This document shows positions 1 to 9,072 of a stretch of 64,000 bases of DNA, one piece after another. A program made the position numbers and the translations under genes. The DNA lies in contig JBBQZZ010000010.1 of the NCBI GenBank assembly GCA_038207265.1, forward strand, positions 62,001 through 126,000, in the 5' to 3' direction. The DNA is from JACMLD01 sp038207265 (GTDB lineage Bacteria; Bacteroidota; Bacteroidia; Chitinophagales; Chitinophagaceae). The notes below the pieces were generated by a model. The model saw only the letters and a program-made list of their open reading frames with translations. It did no database searches and was not told where the DNA came from. The number at the start of each line of letters is the position of its first letter. The stretch's first letter is position 1.

Positions 1-114
1 ACATCGAGTAATTTAAAAGGTTTATCAGCGAATGATTTTCGCATAAACCTACATTTAAAATTAATGATAGATTTAAGGTAATTCAGTGTCTGCATGGTTC
101 AGCAAAGAAAACAA

Positions 115-143
115 AAGCGGGGCAATAAATGATTGTCCCGCTT
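115..143 (-). terminator. Intrinsic terminator after the first sortilin-like gene
   Basis: Arms 115-125 and 133-143 form an 11-bp stem with one G-U pair around a 7-nt loop. Read on the minus strand, the stem is followed by a T-rich run (TTGTTTTCTTT). It sits about 50 bp past the stop codon of the minus-strand gene ending at 196. The rest of 1-195 shows no gene. Confidence 0.7.
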
Positions 144-195
144 GATTGTTTTTATGACAATGTGCAGTGTAATACACAAGGCCTTTTCAAATTCT

Positions 196-3100
196 CTATT
201 GTATTTTTTCCTTGTCCGGCGTTTTCACCCCAATTACAGGCAATTGCTTTTCATGAATGGCCTTATTTAATTTTGGCAAATCTTCCTTCATTATTTTTTT
301 CAATTTATTCAATTCTGCATCGCACTTGCCGGCAATATCTTCATAAACTTCTTTAGACTGCCTGGAAGGAGCCACGTTGCCGCTGTTGGCAGCACCAAAT
401 ACTCCGCTTAATTTATCATTCAGGCGTATTGGATAATTCAAAACATCCTGTCCGCTCTTTGATTTGGTCTGGTACAATGTTTCTTCAATAGCCGTCAGTT
501 GCTTATTGATGGTGTCTGTCATCTGTTTGATTTCCTTTGGCGTTTCTGCATCCCACCTTGTTGTATAATCATTCATCTGGCTTCGCACCGCCCGAATATC
601 TTTTATACTTTTCTGAATTTCGCTAAATTTATCGCGCACTTTTAATAAAAATCCAACCTGCTCATCGTAGTCGGCCTGCGTTATTTTATAATTTGGATCC
701 GCTTTTACGTCAAAACTTACCTCTGTAGAATCGTTACCCACTTTGATTTTTGCAAAATGTTTACCCGGAGCTGTCAGAATTCCATTCGGCACACCGTTCC
801 ATAATATCATTCCATCTGCTTTTTCAGCAGCGGGATATTCAAAATTCCAGACAAACTGGTTCATGCCTTTCACAATGTCCATTTTGCTTTCAGTTTCTTT
901 GGCTGTTGTGCTGAAAGAATTGATTTGTTTGTGGTCCTTGTCCATAATCACCACCGATGCCTTTGTTGAATCATTTATATCTTTTACAAAAAAATTAATG
1001 ACCGCGCCTACTGGTGGATTCTTACCAGCATTATGTGCTGTTCCTCCAAAAAAACGGAATGGAATGCCCTGCATCCTGAAAGCAGGATTCACATCAAATA
1101 CATGCAGGCTTTTATTTGTTATCTCCTTATTCATTTGTTGAATAATACCCAAATCATCTAAAACCCAGAATGCGCGACCCTGTGTGGCTACAATCAGATC
1201 ATTTTCTTTGATGGTTAAATCTGTAATTGGCACTTCGGGGAGATTCAATTGAAATTTTTTCCAATTGGCTCCCTCATCATAACTGATGTACATACCATAC
1301 TCAGTACCCGCATATAATAAACCAGCTCGTTTGTGATCTGCACGGAGGCACCGGGTAAAATGCATCTTGTTTATTCCGTTTGTGATCAAACTCCAGGTTT
1401 TCCCATAATCTTCTGTCTTGTAGATATATGGAGTATAGTCATCACTTTTATACTTTGTTCCAACAAAATAGGCAGTTCCTTTCTTAAACGGATCCGCTTC
1501 AATGCAATTCCACATCATCCACTTCGGACAATCTTTAGGTGTTACATTTTCCCAATGCGCGCCACCGTCTTTACTTACTGATACTACGCCATCATCACTA
1601 CCGGTCCAGAGAAGATCTTTTTCAAGCGGACTTTCAATGGCAGTGAAAATGGTGCAATAATATTCAACACTGGTATTGTCTTGCGTAATAGGACCACCAC
1701 TTGATTTCTGGCGGCTCTTATCGTTGGTGGTTAAATCGCCTGACAATGCTTTCCAACTGGCACCATCATCTTCTGTTGCAAAAAGAACATTTCCTGCACA
1801 GTATAATTTTTTTGGATTGTGCGGAGAAAAGAAAATAGGGAAGTTCCATTGAAAGCGATATTTCTGCACATCTGCACCGGCTCCCATGGGGTTATCTGGC
1901 CAAACACTGATGGCCCTGTTCTCTCCTGTCTTATGATCTAACCGTGACAAGTAACCGCCGTAGTTACCGCCGTAAACGATATCCGGATTCAGCGGGTCTG
2001 CTACCACATAGCCACTTTCCGCTCCGGCTGTGGGCTCCCAATCGTTTTCTGTAATGGCAGCCCCTGCCGTTCTGCTTTTGATTCGGATGGTAGAATTATC
2101 CTGTTGCGCACCAAGGATGCGATAAGGAAATGAATTGTCTGTGGTCACCCGGTATATCTGAGCTGTTGGCTGATTATTATAAGTACTCCAGTTTTCGGCA
2201 GCATCAAAGCTGACCTGGGCACCTCCGTCATCAGCTACAATCATGCGGTTGCCGTCTTCCGGATCTATCCAGAGATCATGGTGATCACCATGGGGTGTAC
2301 TGTTAATAGCCTGGAATGTTTTACCTCCATCACGGCTACGCATCAGGCTTACATTGGGAGAATAAACAGTGTTTTCATTTTTGGGATCCACATATACTTT
2401 ACTATAATACCAGGCCCGTTGACGAATATTATTGTCGCTGCTGGTATGCGTCCATGTTTCACCTGCATCATCACTTACAAACATGCCACCGGTTGCATTT
2501 TCAATCATTGCATATATCTTATCCGAATTAGAGGGTGCCACCGTTACCGCAACAATTCCCCAAACACCTTTAGGCAAACCTTTTTTTGATGAAATATTGG
2601 TCCATGTTTCACCAGCATCTGTACTTTTCCATAAGCCACTGCCATCTCCACCGCTTTCAAGACTGTAAGGAGTACGAAGCAACCGCCAGGTACCTGCATA
2701 AAAAACAGAAGGGTTACCGGGTTCCATTATCAGATCAGATGCACCAGTCTGGTTATTGACAAAAAGCGTCCGCTTCCATGTTTTACCTGCATCAATGGAT
2801 TTATAAATTCCTCTTTCTTCTCCGGGTCCAAACAAATGACCCATCACCGCTGCCCATACAATGTCAGGATTGCGGGGATGAACAATAATTTTTACTATAT
2901 GGCGGCTATCTTTTAATCCTATGTTTTTCCAGGTGCGGCCCGCGTCATCACTGCGCCACATGCCACCCAAACCTTCGCTTACATTACCGCGCATGGTATT
3001 TTCTCCTTCGCCTGCATATAAAACGTTTTCATCAGAAGGTGCAACTGCAACTGACCCAATGGAACTTCCAAAATACTTATCGCTGATGTTTTTCCAGTTG

Positions 3101-3348
3101 CTTCCGCCATCCGTTGTTTTCCAAACGCCACCACCGGTGGAACCAAAGTAAAAAGTGTTTTTATTTTTATAGCTTCCCGTTACTGCCCCACTTCTTCCGC
3201 CCCTGAATGGACCAATCAACCTGTATTTAACTTTGGACAACAAAGTTGAATCTGCATCAATGGTGGTTGCAGCGGTAATTTTTGATTTCTTTTGAGCATT
3301 AATTGTAAAGACTGGCATCCATACCAGCATCAGCAGTATTTTTCTCAT
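196..3348 (-). CDS. Exported sortilin-like Asp-box beta-propeller protein
   Basis: A 1050-residue protein with a signal peptide (about residues 1-18, ending NAQ). Many Asp-box (BNR) motifs follow, such as STDGGSNW, SDDAGRTW, SIDAGKTW, STDAGETW and SDDAGETW, the hallmark of VPS10/sortilin-like and exo-sialidase-type propellers. The last 200 residues lack Asp boxes and appear helical and charged. Large Asp-box proteins of this type are common in Bacteroidota and are often labelled glycosyl hydrolase, but no catalytic residues can be assigned here. It is a paralogue of the protein at 4306-7395, with the same order of propeller and helical tail. A hairpin terminator follows. It is likely periplasmic or surface-exposed; its ligand is unknown. 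Confidence 0.85.
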   Translation of the reverse strand: MRKILLMLVWMPVFTINAQKKSKITAATTIDADSTLLSKVKYRLIGPFRGGRSGAVTGSYKNKNTFYFGSTGGGVWKTTDGGSNWKNISDKYFGSSIGSVAVAPSDENVLYAGEGENTMRGNVSEGLGGMWRSDDAGRTWKNIGLKDSRHIVKIIVHPRNPDIVWAAVMGHLFGPGEERGIYKSIDAGKTWKRTLFVNNQTGASDLIMEPGNPSVFYAGTWRLLRTPYSLESGGDGSGLWKSTDAGETWTNISSKKGLPKGVWGIVAVTVAPSNSDKIYAMIENATGGMFVSDDAGETWTHTSSDNNIRQRAWYYSKVYVDPKNENTVYSPNVSLMRSRDGGKTFQAINSTPHGDHHDLWIDPEDGNRMIVADDGGAQVSFDAAENWSTYNNQPTAQIYRVTTDNSFPYRILGAQQDNSTIRIKSRTAGAAITENDWEPTAGAESGYVVADPLNPDIVYGGNYGGYLSRLDHKTGENRAISVWPDNPMGAGADVQKYRFQWNFPIFFSPHNPKKLYCAGNVLFATEDDGASWKALSGDLTTNDKSRQKSSGGPITQDNTSVEYYCTIFTAIESPLEKDLLWTGSDDGVVSVSKDGGAHWENVTPKDCPKWMMWNCIEADPFKKGTAYFVGTKYKSDDYTPYIYKTEDYGKTWSLITNGINKMHFTRCLRADHKRAGLLYAGTEYGMYISYDEGANWKKFQLNLPEVPITDLTIKENDLIVATQGRAFWVLDDLGIIQQMNKEITNKSLHVFDVNPAFRMQGIPFRFFGGTAHNAGKNPPVGAVINFFVKDINDSTKASVVIMDKDHKQINSFSTTAKETESKMDIVKGMNQFVWNFEYPAAEKADGMILWNGVPNGILTAPGKHFAKIKVGNDSTEVSFDVKADPNYKITQADYDEQVGFLLKVRDKFSEIQKSIKDIRAVRSQMNDYTTRWDAETPKEIKQMTDTINKQLTAIEETLYQTKSKSGQDVLNYPIRLNDKLSGVFGAANSGNVAPSRQSKEVYEDIAGKCDAELNKLKKIMKEDLPKLNKAIHEKQLPVIGVKTPDKEKIQ

Positions 3349-3493
3349 GTTATTATGTGTTAGATCAGAAAATTACGAACAAATAAACTGTCCAGAAAAA
3401 GAGAAAGGATAAATGGCATCACTTATCAAATACCATGAAGAGGTTATTTCACAGGCTTTTTTATTGTAATATCTTTATTGGAAAATCATTCCT

Positions 3494-4243
3494 ATGCCAC
3501 TCCTGATAGATGTCTTCGGTGTATGCATGCAATTGTATGAAATCATTCTGTCAATATTGGGTATCATCTTATTTATTGCCGCGATTGTATTCACTGCCCT
3601 GAAACGCGATGTAAAATTGCTGGTTGCGATGTACCTGTTGTCAATTGTAATGATTGCTTTTCCCGCGCTGAGTAAAATTGTATTTGCCGACGTAACGCTG
3701 GATGTACAGCGACTGGAATGTATCAACAATCAGCTTTCGAAAGATCCTTCCGACAGTACATTGCAAAATGCGGCGAGGAAAAAAATAGAAGACATAAAAA
3801 AAACAGGTCTCGATAGCACCAATGTTAATACCGTTGTAACGGTGGCAAGTACCAATGCGCTCCTGGGAGATTCTGTTAAAGCTTATCATTGGATTGAAAA
3901 AGGATTGGTATTCAACAAAACCAATGAAAAACTCCTGAAAATAAAAGAGCAATTACTAACACCGAGGGTCAATGTAGAATTGCAAATAAATAAAGTGCAG
4001 GAAAATCCGTCTGATAGTGCAGCCGTGAAGAAACTTAAAAAAGACATACAGGTGATGCAGGAAAAAACACCTGAAAAAAATTCGCATAATCTGACTACCC
4101 TTGGTAAGGCCAATATTGTGTTGGGTGACAGTGCAAAAGCCATGCGACAGGTAGATTCGGCCATAAAAGTCAATCCAAAAAACGCGGAAGCCATTAAAAT
4201 CAGGCAATCATTATTATTAAGAAGAGTTATTACTCCTCATTAA
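3494..4243 (+). CDS. Small membrane protein with periplasmic TPR-like region
   Basis: A 249-residue protein not assigned to a family. Two hydrophobic helices (about residues 15-35 and 42-63) precede a soluble region with two TPR-like helical pairs, where LGDSVKAYHWIEKGL and LGDSAKAMRQVDSAI recur. The region between them is lysine-rich and helical. A later ATG at 3527 would still keep both membrane helices and could be the true start. It lies alone on the plus strand between two minus-strand sortilin-like genes and shares a bidirectional terminator with the next one. Its composition resembles the neighbours, so recent transfer is not suggested. A scaffold or adaptor role is only a guess. Confidence 0.7.
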   Translation: MPLLIDVFGVCMQLYEIILSILGIILFIAAIVFTALKRDVKLLVAMYLLSIVMIAFPALSKIVFADVTLDVQRLECINNQLSKDPSDSTLQNAARKKIEDIKKTGLDSTNVNTVVTVASTNALLGDSVKAYHWIEKGLVFNKTNEKLLKIKEQLLTPRVNVELQINKVQENPSDSAAVKKLKKDIQVMQEKTPEKNSHNLTTLGKANIVLGDSAKAMRQVDSAIKVNPKNAEAIKIRQSLLLRRVITPH

Positions 4244-4244
4244 T

Positions 4245-4280
4245 AAAAAAAGCATTGATAATTGTTTCAATGCTTTTTTT
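4245..4280. terminator. Bidirectional intrinsic terminator
   Basis: Arms 4245-4258 and 4267-4280 form a perfect 14-bp stem around an 8-nt loop, with a run of A on the left and T on the right. It works in both directions between the convergent genes ending at 4243 (+) and 4306 (-). Confidence 0.9.
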
Positions 4281-4305
4281 AATGAATTAAATAAATCCAA
4301 TAGTG

Positions 4306-7300
4306 CTAATTCCCTTTCACATCTTTCAGTGTGCTTTCTGGTTTTTCCAGCCCTTCTTTAATCAATAACTGTTTCACTTTTGCATAGTATTGAGTAGTCA
4401 AAGCATTGTTTGACTGTCCCGCTTTTATTACATCCTTCTGCAAATTTGTTACCCGTTGTTGCTGAAGATTACCGGGGGCGGCTTCCTGTCCTGCCACTGC
4501 ACTGTATACATCTGTTATTTTTTCTCTCAATCTTTCTTCATCTGCAAAAATGCTTTTTTGCTTGGTGGCCAGTAATGTACTTCGCAGTTCTTCAAGCTTA
4601 TCAAAGTATTCCTGCAGCAATTTTTTTACTTTTGCATTTTTTGTTTTTTCTATATTTCCTTTCAACATTTTTTGTTTTTCATTGATATCATCCACCGTTT
4701 TCGCCAGCTCTTCATGCAGGTTATACAATTTCATAGCGGTAGCAAACTGTGCTTCCCGGTCTGCAACAGTAAAAGATTTATTTTTTTCATCATGTACAAG
4801 TTTCATAGTATTACTGTAATCTTTGTCACCAACTTTTAACTTAACGGTATAATCACCCGGCAATACCATTGGCGCAACGAAACCTCCAAAATCTACTTTA
4901 GTACCACCGGTAGCTACTTTTGGTGGTTTCATGTGCAGGTTCCAGTAAACTTTGTTGATGCCCTTGCGTTTTGTACCCGGCACTGTCTGAACCAATTTAC
5001 CGGCTGCATCATAAATTTCTATTTTTACATCTCCACTGTTTACACGGTCTTTTAAATAATATTGTATGGGTGTTATAGAAGCAGGGTTGCCCGCATTCCA
5101 TCCTCCAGTTGAAGGAAATCCACCATCGCCAAACTTACCATTGGATAATGTAACGGGATCATTCTGCATAAGATACACATCCTTATCAATGATATCTTTT
5201 GTAAGCGATCTCATTGGCGTAATATCATCAACTGTAATGATACCTCTTCCGTGGGTTGCTAAAATAAGGTCATTGGTAACAGGATGAATTTGTATATCTC
5301 TTACCAGCGCATACCAGGGTATATTATTTTTCATCCGGAACCAGTTTTCTCCACCATCTACCGTAGCAAACAATCCCATTTCTGTGCCCAGGAACAACAA
5401 ATCTTTATTCTTCAGATCTTCTTTTATTTTATGCGCGAAGCCCGTGAACTCATCACTTTTTATCAACTTCCATGTTTTGCCTGCATCGGATGATTTACCT
5501 AGGTAGGTTTTATGATCACCATACATGTGGTTTTCAAACGTTACATACACAATGTTTTTATCAAATTTAGAGGGCTCAATACTGCTTACCCAGGCCTGGG
5601 CAGCAATTCCTGCCGCTGCATAATTTTTCGAAAGATTGTTCCATGTTTTTCCACCGTCCATGGTTACCTGTAAATTACCATCGTCGGTTCCCGCCCAGAT
5701 GGTATTTTCATCCAAAGGAGATTCTGCAATTGTAAATATGGTGCAATGATTTTCCGCACTGGTGTTATCTGCACTCAAACCACCGCTGTTTTCCTGTTCC
5801 TGTTTTTTCTTATCATTCGTTGTCAGATCGGGTGAAATTTTTGTCCAGTTCTTTCCCTGGTCTGTTGATTTGAAAAGATATTGGGCACCCATGTATAAAT
5901 TATGTGTATTCTTTGCGCCAATAACAATGGGAGTGTTCCAGTTCCAGCGCAGCTTTCCATCGCCGGCGCTTTCCTGTGGTTTAATATTTACATTCTTAAA
6001 TGTTTTTAAGTCTACACGGCCAACACTTCCCCCCTGTGCTTCTGCATAAGCCACATCTGCATCGTTTGGATCTGGTTGCACCCAAAAACCATCTCCACCA
6101 TATATCGCTTTCCAATCGCCATTGGTTACTCCGCCTGGTGTTGCGGAAGGTGCAACCCAGCTACCGTTATCCTGCAATCCTCCATAAATACGGTAAGGCT
6201 CCTGTTTATCGGCCTGCACATGATAAAACTGTCCCACCGGCAAATTCTGTACAAACAACCAGGTAGCACCTTTGTCGAGACTAAAATAAACACCACCGTC
6301 TGTACCCAGGTACATCTGGTTTGTATTATTAGGATTTATCCAAAGCGCATGCATATCGCTGTGTACCCAGCCACCATCATTACTGGCATCTGCAAACGAA
6401 TATCCACCATCGGTTGAATAAGAAAAACCAAATCCGGGACGATACACCCGTTTCGGATCTTTCGGATCAATTACTACACAGGCAAAATAAAAAGGACGTG
6501 ACACAACATTCAAAGGTGCACTTTGCTTTTTCCAGGATTCACCACCATCGGCAGAAATAAATAATCCTGTTTCTTTTGATTCAACAATAGCCACCATATT
6601 TTCCGGCGCACTCGGTGCTAATGTAAATGCAATTCTACCAAATGGTTTTGCAGGCAAGCCATTGGTTAACTCTTTCCATGTTTTTCCGCCATCTGCAGAT
6701 TTATACATTCCACAGCCATTGCCACCAGAATTAAATAAGTAGGGCAACCTTCTGAACTCCCAGGTAGATGCATAAACAATATTAGGATTAACCGGATCTA
6801 CAGACACGTCTGCACAACCTGTCTTTTCATTTATATATAAAATTTTCTCCCAGGTTTTACCCGCATCTGTTGATTTATATAAACCCCGGTGTTTGCTATC
6901 ACTCCACAATGGTCCCGGAGCAGCTACATAGATATTCGAAGAATTCTTTGGGTCGATAGCAATCTTTGCAATGTGTTCTGTGCTATCAAGACCAATCTTA
7001 ACCCAGTTATCACCCGCATCAGTTGATTTATATAAACCATCCCCGATTGAAACGGAATTACGCATATTGCTTTCGCCGGTTCCTACATACAATACTTTGG
7101 GTGATTTCTGATCAATAGCAATCGCACCAATTGACTGGCAATATTTATCAAAAATGGGTTTGAAAGACGCCCCGGCATTGGTTGTTTTCCAAACACCACC
7201 GCCGGCAGTTCCCACATAAATGGTTTTGCCATCTTCGTTCACTCCTTCAATAGCGGCAATTCTTCCGCTCATGGTACCCGGACCAATATGCCGTGCTTCC

Positions 7301-7395
7301 ATCATCCCAAAAGTAGCCGAGGTAATCTTAGCCTGTGCTGTGGCAAACTGCATGTATCCTACAAAAAAAGCAATGGACAATATAATTTTTCTCAT
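4306..7395 (-). CDS. Exported sortilin-like Asp-box beta-propeller protein, second copy
   Basis: A 1029-residue protein with a signal peptide (residues 1-20, ending ATAQA). At least ten Asp boxes follow (STDAGDNW, STDAGKTW, SADGGKTW, SADGGESW, TMDGGKTW, SSDAGKTW, TVDGGENW), then a helical, lysine-rich tail from about residue 860. It is a diverged paralogue of the 196-3348 product; both open with an IGP..GGR-type segment (HIGPGTMSGR here). It starts 23 bp after the stop of a LolA-like gene, so the two are probably cotranscribed. Known family: VPS10/sortilin-like propellers. The specific ligand or enzyme activity is not visible from sequence. Confidence 0.85.
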   Translation of the reverse strand: MRKIILSIAFFVGYMQFATAQAKITSATFGMMEARHIGPGTMSGRIAAIEGVNEDGKTIYVGTAGGGVWKTTNAGASFKPIFDKYCQSIGAIAIDQKSPKVLYVGTGESNMRNSVSIGDGLYKSTDAGDNWVKIGLDSTEHIAKIAIDPKNSSNIYVAAPGPLWSDSKHRGLYKSTDAGKTWEKILYINEKTGCADVSVDPVNPNIVYASTWEFRRLPYLFNSGGNGCGMYKSADGGKTWKELTNGLPAKPFGRIAFTLAPSAPENMVAIVESKETGLFISADGGESWKKQSAPLNVVSRPFYFACVVIDPKDPKRVYRPGFGFSYSTDGGYSFADASNDGGWVHSDMHALWINPNNTNQMYLGTDGGVYFSLDKGATWLFVQNLPVGQFYHVQADKQEPYRIYGGLQDNGSWVAPSATPGGVTNGDWKAIYGGDGFWVQPDPNDADVAYAEAQGGSVGRVDLKTFKNVNIKPQESAGDGKLRWNWNTPIVIGAKNTHNLYMGAQYLFKSTDQGKNWTKISPDLTTNDKKKQEQENSGGLSADNTSAENHCTIFTIAESPLDENTIWAGTDDGNLQVTMDGGKTWNNLSKNYAAAGIAAQAWVSSIEPSKFDKNIVYVTFENHMYGDHKTYLGKSSDAGKTWKLIKSDEFTGFAHKIKEDLKNKDLLFLGTEMGLFATVDGGENWFRMKNNIPWYALVRDIQIHPVTNDLILATHGRGIITVDDITPMRSLTKDIIDKDVYLMQNDPVTLSNGKFGDGGFPSTGGWNAGNPASITPIQYYLKDRVNSGDVKIEIYDAAGKLVQTVPGTKRKGINKVYWNLHMKPPKVATGGTKVDFGGFVAPMVLPGDYTVKLKVGDKDYSNTMKLVHDEKNKSFTVADREAQFATAMKLYNLHEELAKTVDDINEKQKMLKGNIEKTKNAKVKKLLQEYFDKLEELRSTLLATKQKSIFADEERLREKITDVYSAVAGQEAAPGNLQQQRVTNLQKDVIKAGQSNNALTTQYYAKVKQLLIKEGLEKPESTLKDVKGN

Positions 7396-7418
7396 GTTGA
7401 AATTTTCAGTTTAGTGGG

Positions 7419-8120
7419 TCAACGTTTGAATATGACGGGATCTACCGCCGCATTGGTGACGATTTTTTCAAAAGTAGTTATCTGTCCAAATGAATCCTGT
7501 GAAAAAGGCATAATAATACCCGCATCCGTTTTACGATAATTACTATATACAACGGTATTTACCTGTTCCCTTCCATCAACTTCAGTTTTTGTAGATTCTT
7601 TGAGCAGGTAGTAACTGGCAGGATCGAAATAATATTTCTTGACTGCTCCATTTTTTAAAGTAAGCATTACCACATAACATTCCACACCATCAACATCATC
7701 TTTCTCAATGTATTTTGCTCCGTGGCCTTTTTGCTTATAGTCTAATAAAACACCTTGCAAGTCCAGGTCTGAAAGTCGTGATTTTAAATCCTCTGCTGTT
7801 TTTGTTTCAGCCTGTGTCATTCCATTAAAAGGAGAAAAGTACCAACCTGCTGTGTCTGTTACAATGTCATATCCGGTCATTCCTCCAAAACTAATTTCCT
7901 GTTTGAAAGCTTTCTGATTAATGGCATTTGTAACAAAGCTGATTTTAGCCCCGCCCTGATCTATATAACTTTCTGTATGAATTGTTTTAATAGCGGCGAG
8001 TTTTTCCCTGCCACCAATAGCATCAATATAATGATTGATGATTGAATCTGCATTTTGTGAATAAGCATGTACACTCAACAGCAGCAGAAGACATCCCAGG
8101 CATTTGATCATAGCAATCAC
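7419..8120 (-). CDS. LolA-like periplasmic protein (outer-membrane lipoprotein-sorting type)
   Basis: A 233-residue exported protein: signal peptide about residues 1-21, then a LolA/LppX-like domain opening with the ADSIINHYIDAIGG motif and containing YYFDPASYYLLK and a late SNYRK motif. Bacteroidota proteins of this kind are usually annotated as outer membrane lipoprotein-sorting proteins. It is a tandem paralogue of the 8175-8903 product and sits between that gene and the sortilin-like gene in one minus-strand operon. A lipid or lipoprotein carrier role is inferred from the fold family; true LolA function is unproven, since these proteins form a separate branch from classical LolA. Confidence 0.8.
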   Translation of the reverse strand: MIAMIKCLGCLLLLLSVHAYSQNADSIINHYIDAIGGREKLAAIKTIHTESYIDQGGAKISFVTNAINQKAFKQEISFGGMTGYDIVTDTAGWYFSPFNGMTQAETKTAEDLKSRLSDLDLQGVLLDYKQKGHGAKYIEKDDVDGVECYVVMLTLKNGAVKKYYFDPASYYLLKESTKTEVDGREQVNTVVYSNYRKTDAGIIMPFSQDSFGQITTFEKIVTNAAVDPVIFKR

Positions 8121-8174
8121 AATATTTTATTTTACAGGCAATAAATACCGAATAAGCAGTCAGATAAAAGCTGA

Positions 8175-8903
8175 TTATTTTCCTGTGGCCGTTTCGCTCA
8201 CTTTGAATAATTTTTCATCGATAGCAGGATTCACTTCTATTTTCGAAATGTTCAACTCAGCCGGACCAAAGCCAGTCATTGAAAACGGAAATACATACCC
8301 AGAATCCAATTTTTTATAATTGCTGAATGTTTGCGCTTGTTCCACTTCCTGACCGGTTGCTTTACTCTTGGTAATTGTTTTAATAATATAGTAAGTAGTG
8401 GGATCGAAGAAAATGGTTTGTTCCAGTCCATTTTTCATTTTCAATTTGAGTTTAAATGCTTCTGTTCCTTCCACATCTTCTTTACCCAGCAACTCAACCT
8501 GGTGACCCTTATCCTTGTAATTCAGTAATGAACTTTGAATATCCAGCGCATCTGAAATTTCCTTCACTGTTTCAACCGGTGTGGCTTCGGGTTTTGCCTG
8601 TCCCTGGAAAGGAAGAAATTTCCAGCCTTCAGTAGGCGTCTGAATTACATAGCCAGTCATGCCCATTGCAGTTATATCAACACGCTGACCTTTATTATGC
8701 AGTTCCGTCATCTTTACAGCAATATCAGTGCCTTGCACATTCATGCTGGCATCCATGATCACACTGTTCAATGCCAGTAGTTTTTCTTTTCCACCAATCG
8801 CATCCAAATGTTTATTGATTACTTCATCTGCCGTTTGCGCATGCAGACCCGCAATAGCAGATACAACTAACACCCCAGTCAATACTGATTTTAATAATTT
8901 CAT
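8175..8903 (-). CDS. LolA-like periplasmic protein, tandem paralogue
   Basis: A 242-residue exported protein with a signal peptide (residues 1-22, ending LHAQ). Like the next gene, it opens with ADEVINKHLDAIGGKEKL and carries FFDPTTYYIIK and SNYKKLDSG motifs, so the two arose by duplication. It is the first gene of a three-gene minus-strand operon leading to the second sortilin-like protein. Upstream, 8904-9072 is the divergent promoter region shared with adenine deaminase; a near-consensus -7 box (TATATTTA, minus strand) lies about 20 bp before the start. The cargo is unknown. Confidence 0.8.
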   Translation of the reverse strand: MKLLKSVLTGVLVVSAIAGLHAQTADEVINKHLDAIGGKEKLLALNSVIMDASMNVQGTDIAVKMTELHNKGQRVDITAMGMTGYVIQTPTEGWKFLPFQGQAKPEATPVETVKEISDALDIQSSLLNYKDKGHQVELLGKEDVEGTEAFKLKLKMKNGLEQTIFFDPTTYYIIKTITKSKATGQEVEQAQTFSNYKKLDSGYVFPFSMTGFGPAELNISKIEVNPAIDEKLFKVSETATGK

Positions 8904-9072
8904 TTTTTGGAATTTTAATATTTGGGTAAATATATCTTATCGGGCGGATAAAAAACGATGACTACAAAATTAATCCACCCGACTGGCATTAGTAGACCAT
9001 TTGTATATTTACTTACATTATTTTTTAAATATTGTTTTGATCAGGGAGAATGGGTAAAATCAAACTATAGTA

